A stretch of 64,000 nucleotides of DNA from assembly GCA_010093705.1 (NCBI GenBank), contig MU006097.1, positions 727,683 through 791,682 on the forward strand, given 5' to 3'. Position 1 is the stretch's first letter; each line of letters begins with the position of its first letter. The notes under the pieces are model-generated. The model was not told the origin of the DNA. It worked only from the letters and a program-made list of their open reading frames with translations, and searched no databases. Position numbers and translations under genes: made by a program. This document shows, piece by piece, positions 36,657-47,621 of this stretch. This DNA comes from Patellaria atrata CBS 101060 (Eukaryota > Ascomycota > Dothideomycetes > Patellariales > Patellariaceae).

Positions 36657-39173
36657 ATGGATTCTCAGCAGGTCGATCAGGACACTTCTATACCACTATC
36701 CTCGCAAACCTTGTCGTACCCCACAGTCGAAGTCAACGATACCATTGCAAGTATTGCATCTGACTCGATCAATATGAGAAGCAGCTCCCCTGAAGCTTCT
36801 AATCTTGAGGAGAGTTCGTATGAGGTCCTGGGCGACTCCGCCTTCCTCACGGATGATGATGGAGCTACTACGGAATCCCTGGCTTCCATTGATGGCCATA
36901 CTCCTGAAGACACGTTGAGCATAGCGGATACAGATTTCTCTGATTCTCGTGCTGCAGAAGACACTGAAGAGGAGTCCGAGGACGAAGATCAACTAAGTTT
37001 TCTTCCTCACGATAGCCTTACGAACCAGACACCGACCGATAGTGCCATGACAATGCGTGCTGCGGTCTTGCAGTCAACGAGCTCTATCAAATTCGACGAA
37101 CCTAATAAAGTTCGGCGTGCTCAAGAGGTGGTCGTTCGTCATACTATTCGGACCGTCGATAGACTTTCTACATCATCGCCCGAGGCTCCAACACGTCTAA
37201 ACCTCGTCGTCAAACAAACGCTCTCTGATAAGATGCTCGTTCTTGATAAACCGTTCAGAATTCTCTTCGTAGGTGGACAATTTACTCACTGGGCGAGACA
37301 AGACATTTTGGCAAAGATAGCTAGTGCTCTTGCAACCGGAGCCTCTCAAAGTAAGGCACCCGAACCGCAACGTGATAGATCATCTAGGTTTAGTGTTTTC
37401 CCTATTCCATTCTCCGCAAAGGGGGCGACCTCGCCAGAAGTTGAGCTCATTGATTCATCAGGCATCGAATTGATCGTGGATGATTGCACAGGTATTGTGC
37501 CGGGGGACCCGGTGGGATTGGATGCAACTCGCTTCGATCTCATCATCAATGGCCAAGCACGGTCTATCTATCCAGTCGGAAGAAATGTCAAGGAAAAAAA
37601 GACCGAAGTACTCGATAAAGGACAGGTTCCAGATCTAGCTGTTTTCGGCTATATTCCTCCGGAGCTTCTGCCCGAGGATTTGACTGATAGACATGACGAA
37701 TCATGGTATCCTACTGTCCGCAAAATCCTCAAAGACATTCAAGTCCCTACATTAGATGTCACGTTGAGTGATTCAATGGACGACATCTTCCATATTCAAA
37801 ATTACTCCCATGACCCTCGGGCACTCCATATGTCTGTAGAGACTGGAGCCGGTTACGAACCGCATGAGAAACTGGAAGAGTTTCCTGTCTCGTTGCCGGT
37901 ACTCCTAGGAATTGACGCTGGGCAATTAAATCGTCACCTCGCTTGTTTAACTGGCCTTACTGACGAGAAAATGAAGCATATCAGTTCTTGGGATTCGAAG
38001 GAACGCATCAAGTCTGCCGAGAAGTATATGAATAAGAAATTAACTGCAGCTCTCAACTCGATCTCTCCTCAGTATTGGCGGATATTAGCCGTGTTCCTCT
38101 TGTTCGCTCTCTCGCTCATGGTACGGTCAGCTGTCCTTTCAAGAACAGCAAGTGTAGCAATTGTGGAATCTCAAAAGGTCCATACTGTTGTCACTTCTTC
38201 GACAGTATTATCTTCCAGCATATCTCCTACGACACAAACGGTCCCACCGCCCCTTCCATTCTCGAGCCTGACAGTGACTAAAAGTGGGAATGCGGAGACC
38301 AAATCTCTTTCTAAATCATTCGAAAAATCTCTTGGGCATCCGAACTCTAAACATTTTGAGCCACCTCAGAATAACTCTAATGAGTTCGAGGTCCTTCTCG
38401 TAGGCGATCAGTACGTTATTTTGACCCCCCCCAAGCGGTTTGCGAAATTGAAGAAGGCTCCAACCATCCACGCCCGTGCCCTTCGCGATGGGGCAGAGAT
38501 TCCATCCAGCATAAAGCTGGTTGAAAGCGTATATCTCGTAGAACTTCCTCCGGAAGAGTCCTATGGTACGGTGACACTGAACATCTGGACCGCGTCAAAG
38601 CCCCTGCTGAATCAAACATTCGAAATCGACTTAGGGTTTTCATGGCTGAAGATGTCTTCGTGGAACCATGCTGCTTTTCGGCTAGTTGAGACATTATCAG
38701 ATGCTTCAAACCAAATCTCGGCCAAGTTACAGGGTCTGGCTGACCATGCGGGAGGCGACACTCGACACGTTTACAAATACGCGGCGAAGTTATCAAAGAA
38801 AATGCAAAAGGGCGTCCAAGCACAATTGGAGGAGATGTCTCAGGATATTTCTGAGATGATGTCAGACATTGAACAAGTCAAGAAAGAACTTTATGAGGAA
38901 TATCGTAAGGCGAGAGAGGAATTCGCGGCAGGTGCTCGCGATGCACGGATGCATATCTCACGCTCGACTTCGAAGGTTTTGGACGGTATTGTTAAGAATA
39001 CACCATCACTTAGGAAGTCAACAAAACTCAAGAAAGCAAAGAGAAATGCTGACAGCCTCGCTCGAAAGATCGGCATCTCTAAGAAGATGCAGCCAGAAGC
39101 GAAGAAGTGCGGAGTGAGGGATCCGAAGACACGGAAGTCATCTTGCCCAGGCAACAGTAGAGGACACAAGTAG
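36657..39173 (+). CDS. Unknown single-pass membrane protein with coiled-coil tail
   Basis: Intact single-exon gene of 838 residues that I do not recognise. Residues 1-130 are acidic and Ser/Thr-rich, probably disordered. Residues about 175-450 look like a folded globular domain, beginning NLVVKQTLSDKMLVLDKPFR and then ILFVGGQFTHWARQDILAKI, whose beta-strand plus Gly-turn start resembles a Rossmann-like or GTPase-like fold without a clear P-loop. One membrane helix lies at about 476-494 (ILAVFLLFALSLMV). A Ser/Thr linker follows, then a beta-rich segment (about 580-670). The strongly basic, helical C-terminus (about 700-838) has heptad-like Leu/Met spacing and ends in a Lys/Arg cluster. There is no signal peptide. 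An ER or nuclear-envelope location is inference. Confidence 0.8.
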   Translation: MDSQQVDQDTSIPLSSQTLSYPTVEVNDTIASIASDSINMRSSSPEASNLEESSYEVLGDSAFLTDDDGATTESLASIDGHTPEDTLSIADTDFSDSRAAEDTEEESEDEDQLSFLPHDSLTNQTPTDSAMTMRAAVLQSTSSIKFDEPNKVRRAQEVVVRHTIRTVDRLSTSSPEAPTRLNLVVKQTLSDKMLVLDKPFRILFVGGQFTHWARQDILAKIASALATGASQSKAPEPQRDRSSRFSVFPIPFSAKGATSPEVELIDSSGIELIVDDCTGIVPGDPVGLDATRFDLIINGQARSIYPVGRNVKEKKTEVLDKGQVPDLAVFGYIPPELLPEDLTDRHDESWYPTVRKILKDIQVPTLDVTLSDSMDDIFHIQNYSHDPRALHMSVETGAGYEPHEKLEEFPVSLPVLLGIDAGQLNRHLACLTGLTDEKMKHISSWDSKERIKSAEKYMNKKLTAALNSISPQYWRILAVFLLFALSLMVRSAVLSRTASVAIVESQKVHTVVTSSTVLSSSISPTTQTVPPPLPFSSLTVTKSGNAETKSLSKSFEKSLGHPNSKHFEPPQNNSNEFEVLLVGDQYVILTPPKRFAKLKKAPTIHARALRDGAEIPSSIKLVESVYLVELPPEESYGTVTLNIWTASKPLLNQTFEIDLGFSWLKMSSWNHAAFRLVETLSDASNQISAKLQGLADHAGGDTRHVYKYAAKLSKKMQKGVQAQLEEMSQDISEMMSDIEQVKKELYEEYRKAREEFAAGARDARMHISRSTSKVLDGIVKNTPSLRKSTKLKKAKRNADSLARKIGISKKMQPEAKKCGVRDPKTRKSSCPGNSRGHK

Positions 39174-40004
39174 GGCATTCAAGGGGTGAATATGGCGTTT
39201 GGGTTTTAGTTTGGTATGATTCATAGTAACGGGATGCATAGGGGTAAGGGGGGCTGGGAGGGAACTTCTGGCGCTGTGGTCTAAATTGAGCTACTATGGT
39301 CCTATATCTCCTCAAGGGTATATCAGGACTTTGGAATCTCCCGACCAGATGGACGAGTCTATTGTTCATCTACTCTTCCTGTAATCTTAGGAATTTGGGA
39401 TTAGGAATCTCACGCTCCTCTCTGAGCAATAGATCATTGACATATCTACCATTTACTTAGTACAGATTCAGATACAACAGAATGGAAGCCCAGTTGGGTG
39501 TGTAAGGTAATCCTGAATGTACCGGTAAACTAGCATATAAACACAATACAGTACGGTTGTTTTACACGTGTAACGGTATTTTAGGCATTGTTTAACCAAC
39601 TAAGATCTCCATGAAAATCTCGAAGATCCATGTGCCATATGAATTTTTGATGTGAAGTTCAGTTTCCCGCCTCATTACCTTATTGTAGGTTGTGACAACT
39701 TAAGGTTACCTTAAGGGGAGCATGAATGTGGCCCCTGCTCAAGGCATATCTTGGCATTCGAGGGGTGCGTGCGCTGGCTTGTTTAGGTACTTCTGTACCC
39801 CTCCTGTGTCTCGACTGTTGCACCAAGATCAAAATTCACACCTTTTCTAGAAATCGAGCACTTCGCTTTCCATCTGCTATTTTCCTCCACCAAGACTATA
39901 TCGCTTGTGACTCCGAGCACAGACCTTAACCACGCATAAAACTCCTGCAGCTATTTGAAACCCCACCTTCGAACTTTCGACAGACTCTCTCTCCCCAAAC
40001 AAAC
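39174..40004. other. Intergenic
   Basis: These 831 bp lie before YRB1 and include its promoter and a CT-rich leader just before the ATG. No gene is supported. A small inverted motif, AAGGTTACCTTAA, lies near 39702-39714. Confidence 0.4.
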
Positions 40005-40949
40005 ATGGCCGACAACCAGCCCAAGCCAGATCTTTCTGCCGACCAGACTGCCTCTTCGGAACCTAGGGTTGCTGAAGATGAGACCAAGAAGGTTACCACC
40101 GATGTCACGGAGGATACTTCGAAACCTGGAGAGGATAAGCCCACTGAGGAAAAGCCTGCCACCTACACTGAGACGGCCGTGAACGCTGCTACAACGGTAA
40201 AGGAGAATGTTTTTTCGATGTTCGGGGGTGGACCAAAGAAGGAAAAGAAGGTTGAGGAGGATGATGTCGATGAGCCCTCGGGGTCATCGAAGGCTAAGAA
40301 AGCTGAAGAAGTGAGTTAAACAAGCATGGGAGAAAATGATTATACTGGAACAGGATTAACAGTTAATGACTAGGATGACGAGAAAGCTCCTGAAGAAGAA
40401 GCCGATGTCCATTTTGAACCCGTCGTCCGTTTGACTGAGAAGGTTGAGACAAAGACCAACGAAGAGTTGGAGGAACAAGTCTTCAAGATGCGAGCGAAGT
40501 TGTTCAAGTTCGACCGCGAGTCAAGGGAATGGAAGGAGCGTGGTACTGGCGATGTCAGACTTTTGAAGCACAAGGAGAATGGGAAGACTCGTTTGGTTAT
40601 GAGGAGAGATAAGACCCTCAAAGTCTGCGCCAATCACTACGGTAAAGCATCATGGTCCCGATATATCTCTTATACTAACCTCTATCCTAGTGGTTCCCGA
40701 CATGAAGCTCTCTCCAAATGTTGGTAGCGATCGTAGTTGGGTTTGGAACGCCGCTGCCGATGTTAGTGAAGGGGAACCAGAGGCCCAGACACTTGCCATT
40801 CGTTTCGCTAATAGCGAGAGTAAGTCTACACGCTCCGGTCAGGTTTCGCTCAATAGCTAATCGTCTATATAGACGCCAATCTTTTCAAAGAAGCCTTCAT
40901 CAAGGCACAGCAAGAGAACGAGACACTCTTCAACAAGTCATCAGAGTAG
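40005..40949 (+). CDS. yrb1: Ran-binding protein 1 (RanBP1)
   Basis: Cytosolic co-factor that stimulates RanGAP-driven GTP hydrolysis by Ran, releasing cargo complexes after nuclear export. Exons are 40005..40310, 40374..40641, 40691..40819, 40873..40949 (259 residues). The acidic, Lys/Glu-rich N-terminal 100 residues are probably disordered. The RanBD fold follows ([20 protein letters not shown], then [34 protein letters not shown] and [19 protein letters not shown]). All junctions restore highly conserved RanBD sequence, so the model is firm. Confidence 0.94.
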
Positions 40950-41663
40950 ACATTCTCACCAGGTCCCCCTTATGTAAAAGAAGTTGCACATATCTTCAAC
41001 GGAGATTGGTTGGCTGTTTCTCACAATACCCCTTTCCCCATCTCTTAATCACTACATCTGCGAGACTCGAGAGTCGCTCATTTCAAATTACCCATTTGGG
41101 CCAAGTAGCTCGCAACCTTTACCTCTTCACCGTTCACACATCCTCCCATCTGTGTATTGCGCGCGGTTAGCACAGGGTGGAAATTCATTAGTTGGCCATA
41201 GACGAATTACTGAAAACATGTAACTAGACCATCCATTAAATGAAAATCTTGTCGATGTAATGAACCCTGAGACGAAGAAATGCTGTATCGTGCCGTGTCG
41301 GCAAGAGTATTGACATGTTAGATGTGAAAAATGATCATAGAAGATGCTGAACAGATCATAATCATAGAATTAACTGGACAATTGGTTGGCATACCGTTGT
41401 TCCCGTGGGTGAAGGCTCAACTGTCCCCACAACTCATCGGCGCGAATCATCCCCACTCTGCACACACACCCAGCCACTTCAGTTGCGCTTTTGACCTCAG
41501 TATAGAACGCGCCGCGAATTGTTTCCGAACCTTTTTCACGCCGTTTCTCTCTACCATTCCTTTTCCTTACGCGGAGTACGCTACTGAAAATTATTTTAAC
41601 TTCCATCTAACAGATCCCCCAATCTCCTACTCCACTCCTTGAATTGAAGCAAAGCTCGCAACG
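40950..41663. other. Intergenic, YRB1 3' end to TAF14 promoter
   Basis: In this 714-bp stretch, open frames in the region (for example 41331-41642) have no family resemblance. No other feature was recognised. Confidence 0.4.
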
Positions 41664-42744
41664 ATGCCCGACGTGAGATATCTCCAACATTCATCATCGA
41701 CTATTTTACTAATGCTATATTCTAGATAAAGCGCCAGATCAAATTTATCACGAAACAGGCTGTCTTGTGAGTGCGCGCACAATCATTCACACTTATTCAA
41801 ACCGCGATCTTCCCACAGCTGTTCAGTTTGATACCGTACCTAACTGATCCCTCAGAGAAAATAAGTCCTCGGGCGTAGAGGGATTTCCACTCCGCGGATG
41901 GAGTGTTGAGATTGCGCTCTTGACCGAGGATGGGCAGGATGTCCCTGCTACCTGTTTCGATAAAGTCATTTATAAACTACATCCCTCGTTCGAGAAGCGT
42001 GCAAACCAAAGTACGTGGATATGTTTACTATTACCCCAAGCTCCCTCGACTGATAAAAATTGCAATATAGCTTTCAAGAAACCGCCGTTCAAGCTCCAGG
42101 AAGAGGGATGGGGTGAGTTTGACATGCAGATAGAGGTGTTTCCGCTTGGAGGGGGAAAGTCTAGCGGGATTGAGTTCACGCATGATCTCAACTTCCAGAA
42201 GGAGAGATACGAGGCAGTACACAGCATTGTAAGGGCAATTATGAGTCTAGCAGTAAGAGTGCGCCCGAGCTGACGACCAGTTTAGACGTTTCGTAACCCC
42301 AAACCCGACCTCGTCGCAATCCTCAAGGAATCCGGCGGCGGTGGTGATGAGAACGGCGTGAAAAAGGGCGCAGACTCCGCACGAAAGAAGTCACGGAAGG
42401 ACAAAAATGTAGGTAGTCATAATCACTGAGAGCGAATGGGATAACTGATCTTCGTCTAGGTTGATATGGAGAAGCTAGCAGATGGACTACAGAAATTGAG
42501 CGAAGATGATCTCCTCCAGGTTGTACAAATGGTCCATGACAACAAGAGCAGTGAAACCTATACGAAGAACGACGTAGAAAGTAAGTTTCCCCAACCATTC
42601 TTTGATACGTTTCTCCCTTCCTCCCCGACACAACAATGCCAACAAAATACCGCAGATGGTGAATTCCATGTCGACCTCTACACCCTACCAGACCAACTCG
42701 TGAAAATGCTCTGGGACTTCACCGTGGAGAAGGGTCATCTATAA
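41664..42744 (+). CDS. taf14: YEATS-domain protein TAF14
   Basis: Shared subunit of TFIID, TFIIF, SWI/SNF, INO80 and NuA3 in yeast. Seven exons: 41664..41672, 41726..41766, 41856..42010, 42071..42228, 42286..42408, 42460..42580, 42656..42744 (231 residues). The first exon codes only MPD before a strong GTGAGA donor. The YEATS domain spans residues 3 to about 130 (IKRQIKFITKQAV, GFPLRGWSVEIALL, CFDKVIYKLHPSF, GWGEFDMQIEVF), the fold that reads acyl-lysines on histone H3. A basic linker follows, then a C-terminal ET-like module (EKLADGLQKLSEDDLLQVVQ, EFHVDLYTLPDQLVKMLWDF) that binds partner peptides. All introns are 51-89 bp GT-AG. Confidence 0.93.
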
Positions 42745-43461
42745 TAGTGGAGTGAACAGCTCTGATACACCCCTACTTTGGCCTAGCATAAATTGTCACG
42801 CGCTTTGATACCCATGGGTTCGAGTACTTGCATCCGATATGCAGTTTCTTTGCTACATGCGGCTCTCTCTCCAACGGAAGCTGCACAACATCAAAAAACC
42901 TCTATAGTACCGTCATCTCCCAACATATGTCTTCTTGGCTCGGAGGGGGTTAATTTAGGCGCAATGGATACCTCAAATGCTGATTTTGTTATTTTATCTG
43001 AAAGGGTATCTTCTTTTGGCCTGTGTGACCCTCAGCGTTGGAGTTCTACGGGACAAAATGGCTGGGTTTCATCTGGTACTGGGGAAGATATGAATGAATG
43101 ATCTATTTCAGTCCTAACTGCTGCCGATAACTTAAGCCTTGCCTTCCATGTCTCGCTAGATGCTGTGATGTGCGGCTTGACTAAACAGTGTTTCCTCGTA
43201 CGTTGACGGTCTTGCCGTTTCTCGGCTTGTCTAACGGACGATCTCAACATACCGAGTCCCTTTTCCGTAGAGTATCGTGGGCGCAACCAGGCATACGGAT
43301 TTACTAGGAATCCTTTCATATCTTCCAGCGCGGAACATATCACATCCGCCGCCCACTCTCTTATAAACCGAGATCTAGCCGGGATACGTTTGGCACATAT
43401 CCTCTCCTAAGGAAAACTCGGACTACCAACCTATTCTCACATTCCAAACCTCGCCATCCTC
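42745..43461. other. Convergent 3' intergenic region
   Basis: These 717 bp lie between the convergent TAF14 and DUF4604 genes. Open frames at 42793-43101 (plus) and 43032-43343 (minus) overlap each other and show no family features. Nothing else was recognised. Confidence 0.4.
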
Positions 43462-44013
43462 TCAACCATCCTCCCCCTCCCCATCCCCAAACGACAACAC
43501 AACCTTCGACCTCCCCTTCTTCACCTTCTTCTTCACCTTCTTATCCTCCCCCCTCCCCTCCCCGTCTTTCTTCCCCACTTCCCGTCCATCCTCTGCTCCC
43601 TCCCCATCCGACCCCACCCCAACGACCTTCCCGACCTTCCGTTTCCGACTACCCCCAATCTCAGCGGGCGCGGCTTTCCTTTTCGTCCCCACTTCCACCT
43701 CTACCTCCACTGCGTCTTTTCTCTCAATCCCCTCCCCTTCCCCCACTTTCCCCACTCCGCCTTTTTCACCCTCAGGCTTCCCAGCAACCATCCCCTCGAA
43801 CGCCTCCCTACTCACCGTTTCACCGTTCTCGGTGAGGTAAGTAGGCGCGTCCTCGTCTTCTTCGGCGGCGGTCTTGGGACGGCGGGGGCGGAGAGGGTTG
43901 GGAGCGGAGTTTGAGGGGGAAGAAGAGTTTGAGGAGGAGAGTTGGTGGAGGCGTTGGAGGAAGGGGGGGAGGCTGGAGTTGAAGGTTAGGTCTGAGGGTT
44001 TGAGGGGGGGCAT
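43462..44013 (-). CDS. DUF4604-family small nuclear-type protein
   Basis: Single-exon gene of 183 residues. The short N-terminal region (LPPFLQRLHQ) and the acidic segment leading to DAPTYLTENGETVSREAFEG match the fungal DUF4604 family (relatives of animal KIAA1143), as does the terminal KVVLSFGDGEGEDG. The rest is a low-complexity run of Lys/Glu/Gly with KRKAAP- and RKRK-type basic clusters that could act as nuclear localisation signals. Molecular function is unknown. The coding strand is C-rich at its 5' end and strongly G-rich at its 3' end. Confidence 0.75.
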   Translation of the reverse strand: MPPLKPSDLTFNSSLPPFLQRLHQLSSSNSSSPSNSAPNPLRPRRPKTAAEEDEDAPTYLTENGETVSREAFEGMVAGKPEGEKGGVGKVGEGEGIERKDAVEVEVEVGTKRKAAPAEIGGSRKRKVGKVVGVGSDGEGAEDGREVGKKDGEGRGEDKKVKKKVKKGRSKVVLSFGDGEGEDG

Positions 44014-45109
44014 TTTGTTTTTTTCCTTTTTTGATTATGTCTCCCTAATTGGGGATTTGCCCTTAATTGGGCTCTTTTCTTCTTTTTTTTTCTTTTTCTT
44101 TTTTTAACTGTTGCACAGGTTGAGGTCACGTGGATGGGTCGGGATCGGTAGAGTGGAAGATATGGGGGGCTCGTGTTATGTTGCTCTACTAACGTAACTC
44201 AGGAGACTGATATCGCCTTTATCTTCAATTCGTCTCTTAAGTCTTGAGTGTAGATCGATTTGAATTTCTGGTACAGCGGTGGTTGGGCGGAGGGAGCTTT
44301 GATGTTCTCAGGGGCGACTTCGAGCGTGGCAAGAATATGCGACTTGAGTGGATCACTGAAAGGGTCTTTTACTTGGCTGAAATGGAAGTCCCCTTTAAAT
44401 ATATCTCTGTATCTCAAAGGTTATTGATAGTACGAAGAAAAGTATAGGTTTTCGGCATACTTTGCACCCGTCGGTCGAGGGAGATATAGGAAGCAAGATA
44501 TGGTAGTCCCTTGTCAAAACATTTGATATAATCTTCATATTCCCAATATTCATCCCTTTGGAGTTGAGATTCGAGATTGAGACTGTAACTTATCTATGAT
44601 TTTGATAAGTGCAAAAACTGTATTTGCTCTCTGAAAACGGGTAGGGGGTATTTCTGGGCGTGGTATTGCCTGCTTTGATCAGCGCAATTGGAACAACCTC
44701 CAATCTTCCCGACAAACTTCAAGTCTCCAAAGAATCTTCCAACTCAACCTCTACCCCCTCCCTCCTTCTCCATAGATATTTCAATCTGCTCCTCCCTAAA
44801 CGAACCTCATTACGACCCGCATTGACCGTGGAAGAACTTCTCGATACCCGTTCCTTAGGCCTTCCAAAAACCCGTGGGAATCTCCACAGCCGCTCGTTAC
44901 CCCCAACTTTGGCCTCAAACACTGTAACGGCTGCGGAGGACATACACATCTATACTCAAGGCCTGGGATACTGTCTACGTTTTGTCATTCCTTTCTGGCA
45001 TCCCCATTGCACGTCCCCACCCTTGGTATCTGAGCGTCGATTCGCTCGCGACATTTTTTTCCCTCTCACCACCCGCCGAACGCGCCCTTGATTTCCACAC
45101 ACCGCAACC
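44014..45109. other. Divergent intergenic region with pyrimidine tract
   Basis: This 1.1-kb stretch lies between the divergent DUF4604 and mannosyltransferase genes. A T-rich tract at 44072-44105 sits 60-90 bp before the DUF4604 start. The open frame at 44660-45091 directly before the mannosyltransferase is CT-rich leader sequence without domain signals, so I leave it uncalled. Confidence 0.45.
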
Positions 45110-46881
45110 ATGGGCTTTGTACAAAATCTAAAGAAACGATTACCTTACTCTAACAATACACCAACCTTGGAGGATGTACAGCAGAAAGCCAGCCGGATAT
45201 CGTTATCTCCCCGGTTAGCTTTCTTCCGTCGCCGCATACGACTGAAAGGAAACTCCTCCATCTCCATTCCACTCGGCATCGTTGTTTTATTTCCATGCAT
45301 CGTTATAATATTAATACTCATACTCTTTGTGCGACACCCTTCGTCACCAGGAATTAGGCTTATGCCAGCCGGCTCACCACCTACGATAAGGTTGGTTTGG
45401 ACAGCACGTATCTGACTTCATCAACGCGGTAGGCTAACAGTGAATGATATAGAAAAATTAGTGAAAAGTACGACAAGGTCTTCATACCAGGATGCATCGA
45501 TCCACAACCAGAAGGTCCTCGGGCAAATGCTGCATTCGTCGTCTTAGCAAGAAATAAGGAGTTAGATGGTGTCATTCAGTCTATGAGGTCGATCGAGAGA
45601 CACTTCAACAGATGGTTTCACTATCCGTATGTATTTCTCAACGACGGTGACTTCGATGAGAACTTCAAGGCGACGGTAGCAAATTACTCGAGCTCGAAGG
45701 TCGAATTCGGCAAGATTGATGCAAGCATGTGGGGCTTCCCGGATTGGGTTGATAAAAATGTTGCGCAAGAGGGAATCAGAAAACAAGGAGATCAAGCCAT
45801 TATGTACGGAGGCATGGAAAGCTACCATCATATGTGTCGATTCTACTCTGGGTACGATTTTCGTATGCACTTATGGGAAGACAGTCGATCTAATATACAT
45901 GGTACAGATTCTTCTTTAAGCATGAATTGCTACAGAAATACGAGTGGTATTGGAGATTGGAACCAGAAATCAAGTATTTTTGCGACATCACCTAGTAAGG
46001 CCCTGATCAATTCAATCACTCAACGCGCAACTTACTTTTTTTTTCTTTTTTTCTTTAGTGATCCATTCCAAGCGATGATTGCAGCAAACAAGACCTACGG
46101 TTTTACTATTGCAGTCAAGGAATTGAAGGAAACTGTTCCGAATATCTTCCGATATGCATCAGCTTACAAGCGCAAGAACAACCTGACATCTCAAGGTCTC
46201 TGGGAGATGTTTATCGAGAAACCAGAAAACAAAGAACCAGAACTTCCCAAGGATGATCCAAAATACAAGAAGGCGCTACCGGAGGAGATAATGACCACCG
46301 AAGCAGGTACTGGATCCTTGCCCGAAATCGATCCCGAAGCTATGGAAGGCGAGAAATACAATATGTGCCATTTCTGGAGCAATTTCGAGATCGCCAAACT
46401 CTCATGGTTCAGGAGCAAAGAGTACAATGATTTCTTCGAGATGATGGACAGGAGTGGAGGATTTTGGATGGAGAGGGTAAGGCCTCATTTCAAGTCTTTC
46501 CTACGATGGCATACAATATACTAATATGAATTGACACAGTGGGGTGACGCTCCCATCCACTCCCTCGCCGCCGGTGCCCTTCTCGGTCCGAAAGATATCC
46601 ACTACTTCCGCGACTTTGGCTACCGACACACCACCATCCAGCATTGTCCCGCGAACGCGCCCGCGCGCCAGCGTCCTCACATCCCCTTCCTGGAACCCCA
46701 GATTGAAGACGAGAAGAAGCGGAAAGAGGAGGATGATTACTGGGCGGAGTGGGATACCGAGAAGGAGAATGGTGTCGGCTGCAGGTGTAGGTGCGATACA
46801 GATATTGTGGATGTAGAAGGAAAACAGGGGAGCTGTTTAGTGGAGTGGGTAGAGGTTGCTGGAGGCTGGAGCAGTCCATAG
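45110..46881 (+). CDS. Alpha-1,2-mannosyltransferase, KRE2/MNT1/KTR family (GT15)
   Basis: Golgi type II membrane glycosyltransferase that extends O- and N-linked mannans. Exons are 45110..45390, 45453..45851, 45908..45994, 46059..46476, 46540..46881 (508 residues). The short cytosolic N-terminus is basic, with a signal anchor at about residues 62-81 (GIVVLFPCIVIILILILFV). The GT15 core starts at NAAFVVLARNKELDGVIQSM. It continues with YPYVFLNDGDFDENF, the FFFKHELLQKYEWYWRLEP block across introns 2-3, YNMCHFWSNFEIAKLSWFR and APIHSLAAGALLG. The single-base and two-base split codons at each intron all restore conserved residues. A long acidic segment at about residues 320-360 sits inside the domain, and the tail ends in a Cys-rich CRCRC run. 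Confidence 0.92.
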
Positions 46882-47621
46882 GCGCGTATAAATCAAGCTT
46901 CTTTTTCTTTTAGAGTTCTACTGCACGGGTAGTTTTGGGGGTTGTGGGGAAGATATATGTTTCTTGGACGATAATACCAGTTTTTCATGCATTCGTTTTC
47001 GTTACTATGGGAGTTTTCCTGGGGAATGTGGATTAGCACGAGCATTTCTCCGTTTTTTTTTTTTCCATTCGTTTCTTATTCAAAAAACAATCGTGGGAGT
47101 TGGGGTGAATTGCTTTCTTGTATATTATATACATATTTTTTAGAGCATATGGAATGTCATGGTATACGCATCAAGAGGATTTTCATGGTAATCCGGCGAA
47201 TGTGCTGTACTGTGCAATGATGTGATGGGTGCGGAGATCTCGAACCTCCGTTCCTGAGTGGGGAGCTTCTTTCACCTCCGTATAGTAACTATTTTTCACA
47301 TTCCCTACCTCTACCTCTACTTTGTGCCGCACCAGTTGACCTAATTAAGTTTCTGAGTAAGAGACTGTAGGGGTTGTACGAATTGGATCTGAAGGAGATC
47401 AGGACTCGCATCATCAGGTTGAGACCACACCTCCCGCTCTTCCTCAACAATAAACCCATACCATCATACAGATATCAAAGGTACATCCAACACCCCTCCC
47501 AGTCCCTTCCCATAAACATAAACTCACCCTCTCAGCAACCCCACCACATCGCCACCGACCTTCCCCCCCCCCCTTCGACATCAGCCCTCAAGATACCACT
47601 CCTCCATCCCCACCACCAACA
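46882..47621. other. Intergenic with homopolymer runs
   Basis: This 740-bp stretch contains a poly-T run near 47055-47067 and a run of about 11 C at 47563-47573 in the likely leader of the next gene. From about 47400 the plus strand becomes steadily C-rich. No gene is supported. Confidence 0.4.

Noticed and set aside
44660-45091. 143-codon open frame just before the mannosyltransferase
   Set aside because: Composition and position fit a CT-rich 5' leader; no domain, and it is out of the gene's frame.
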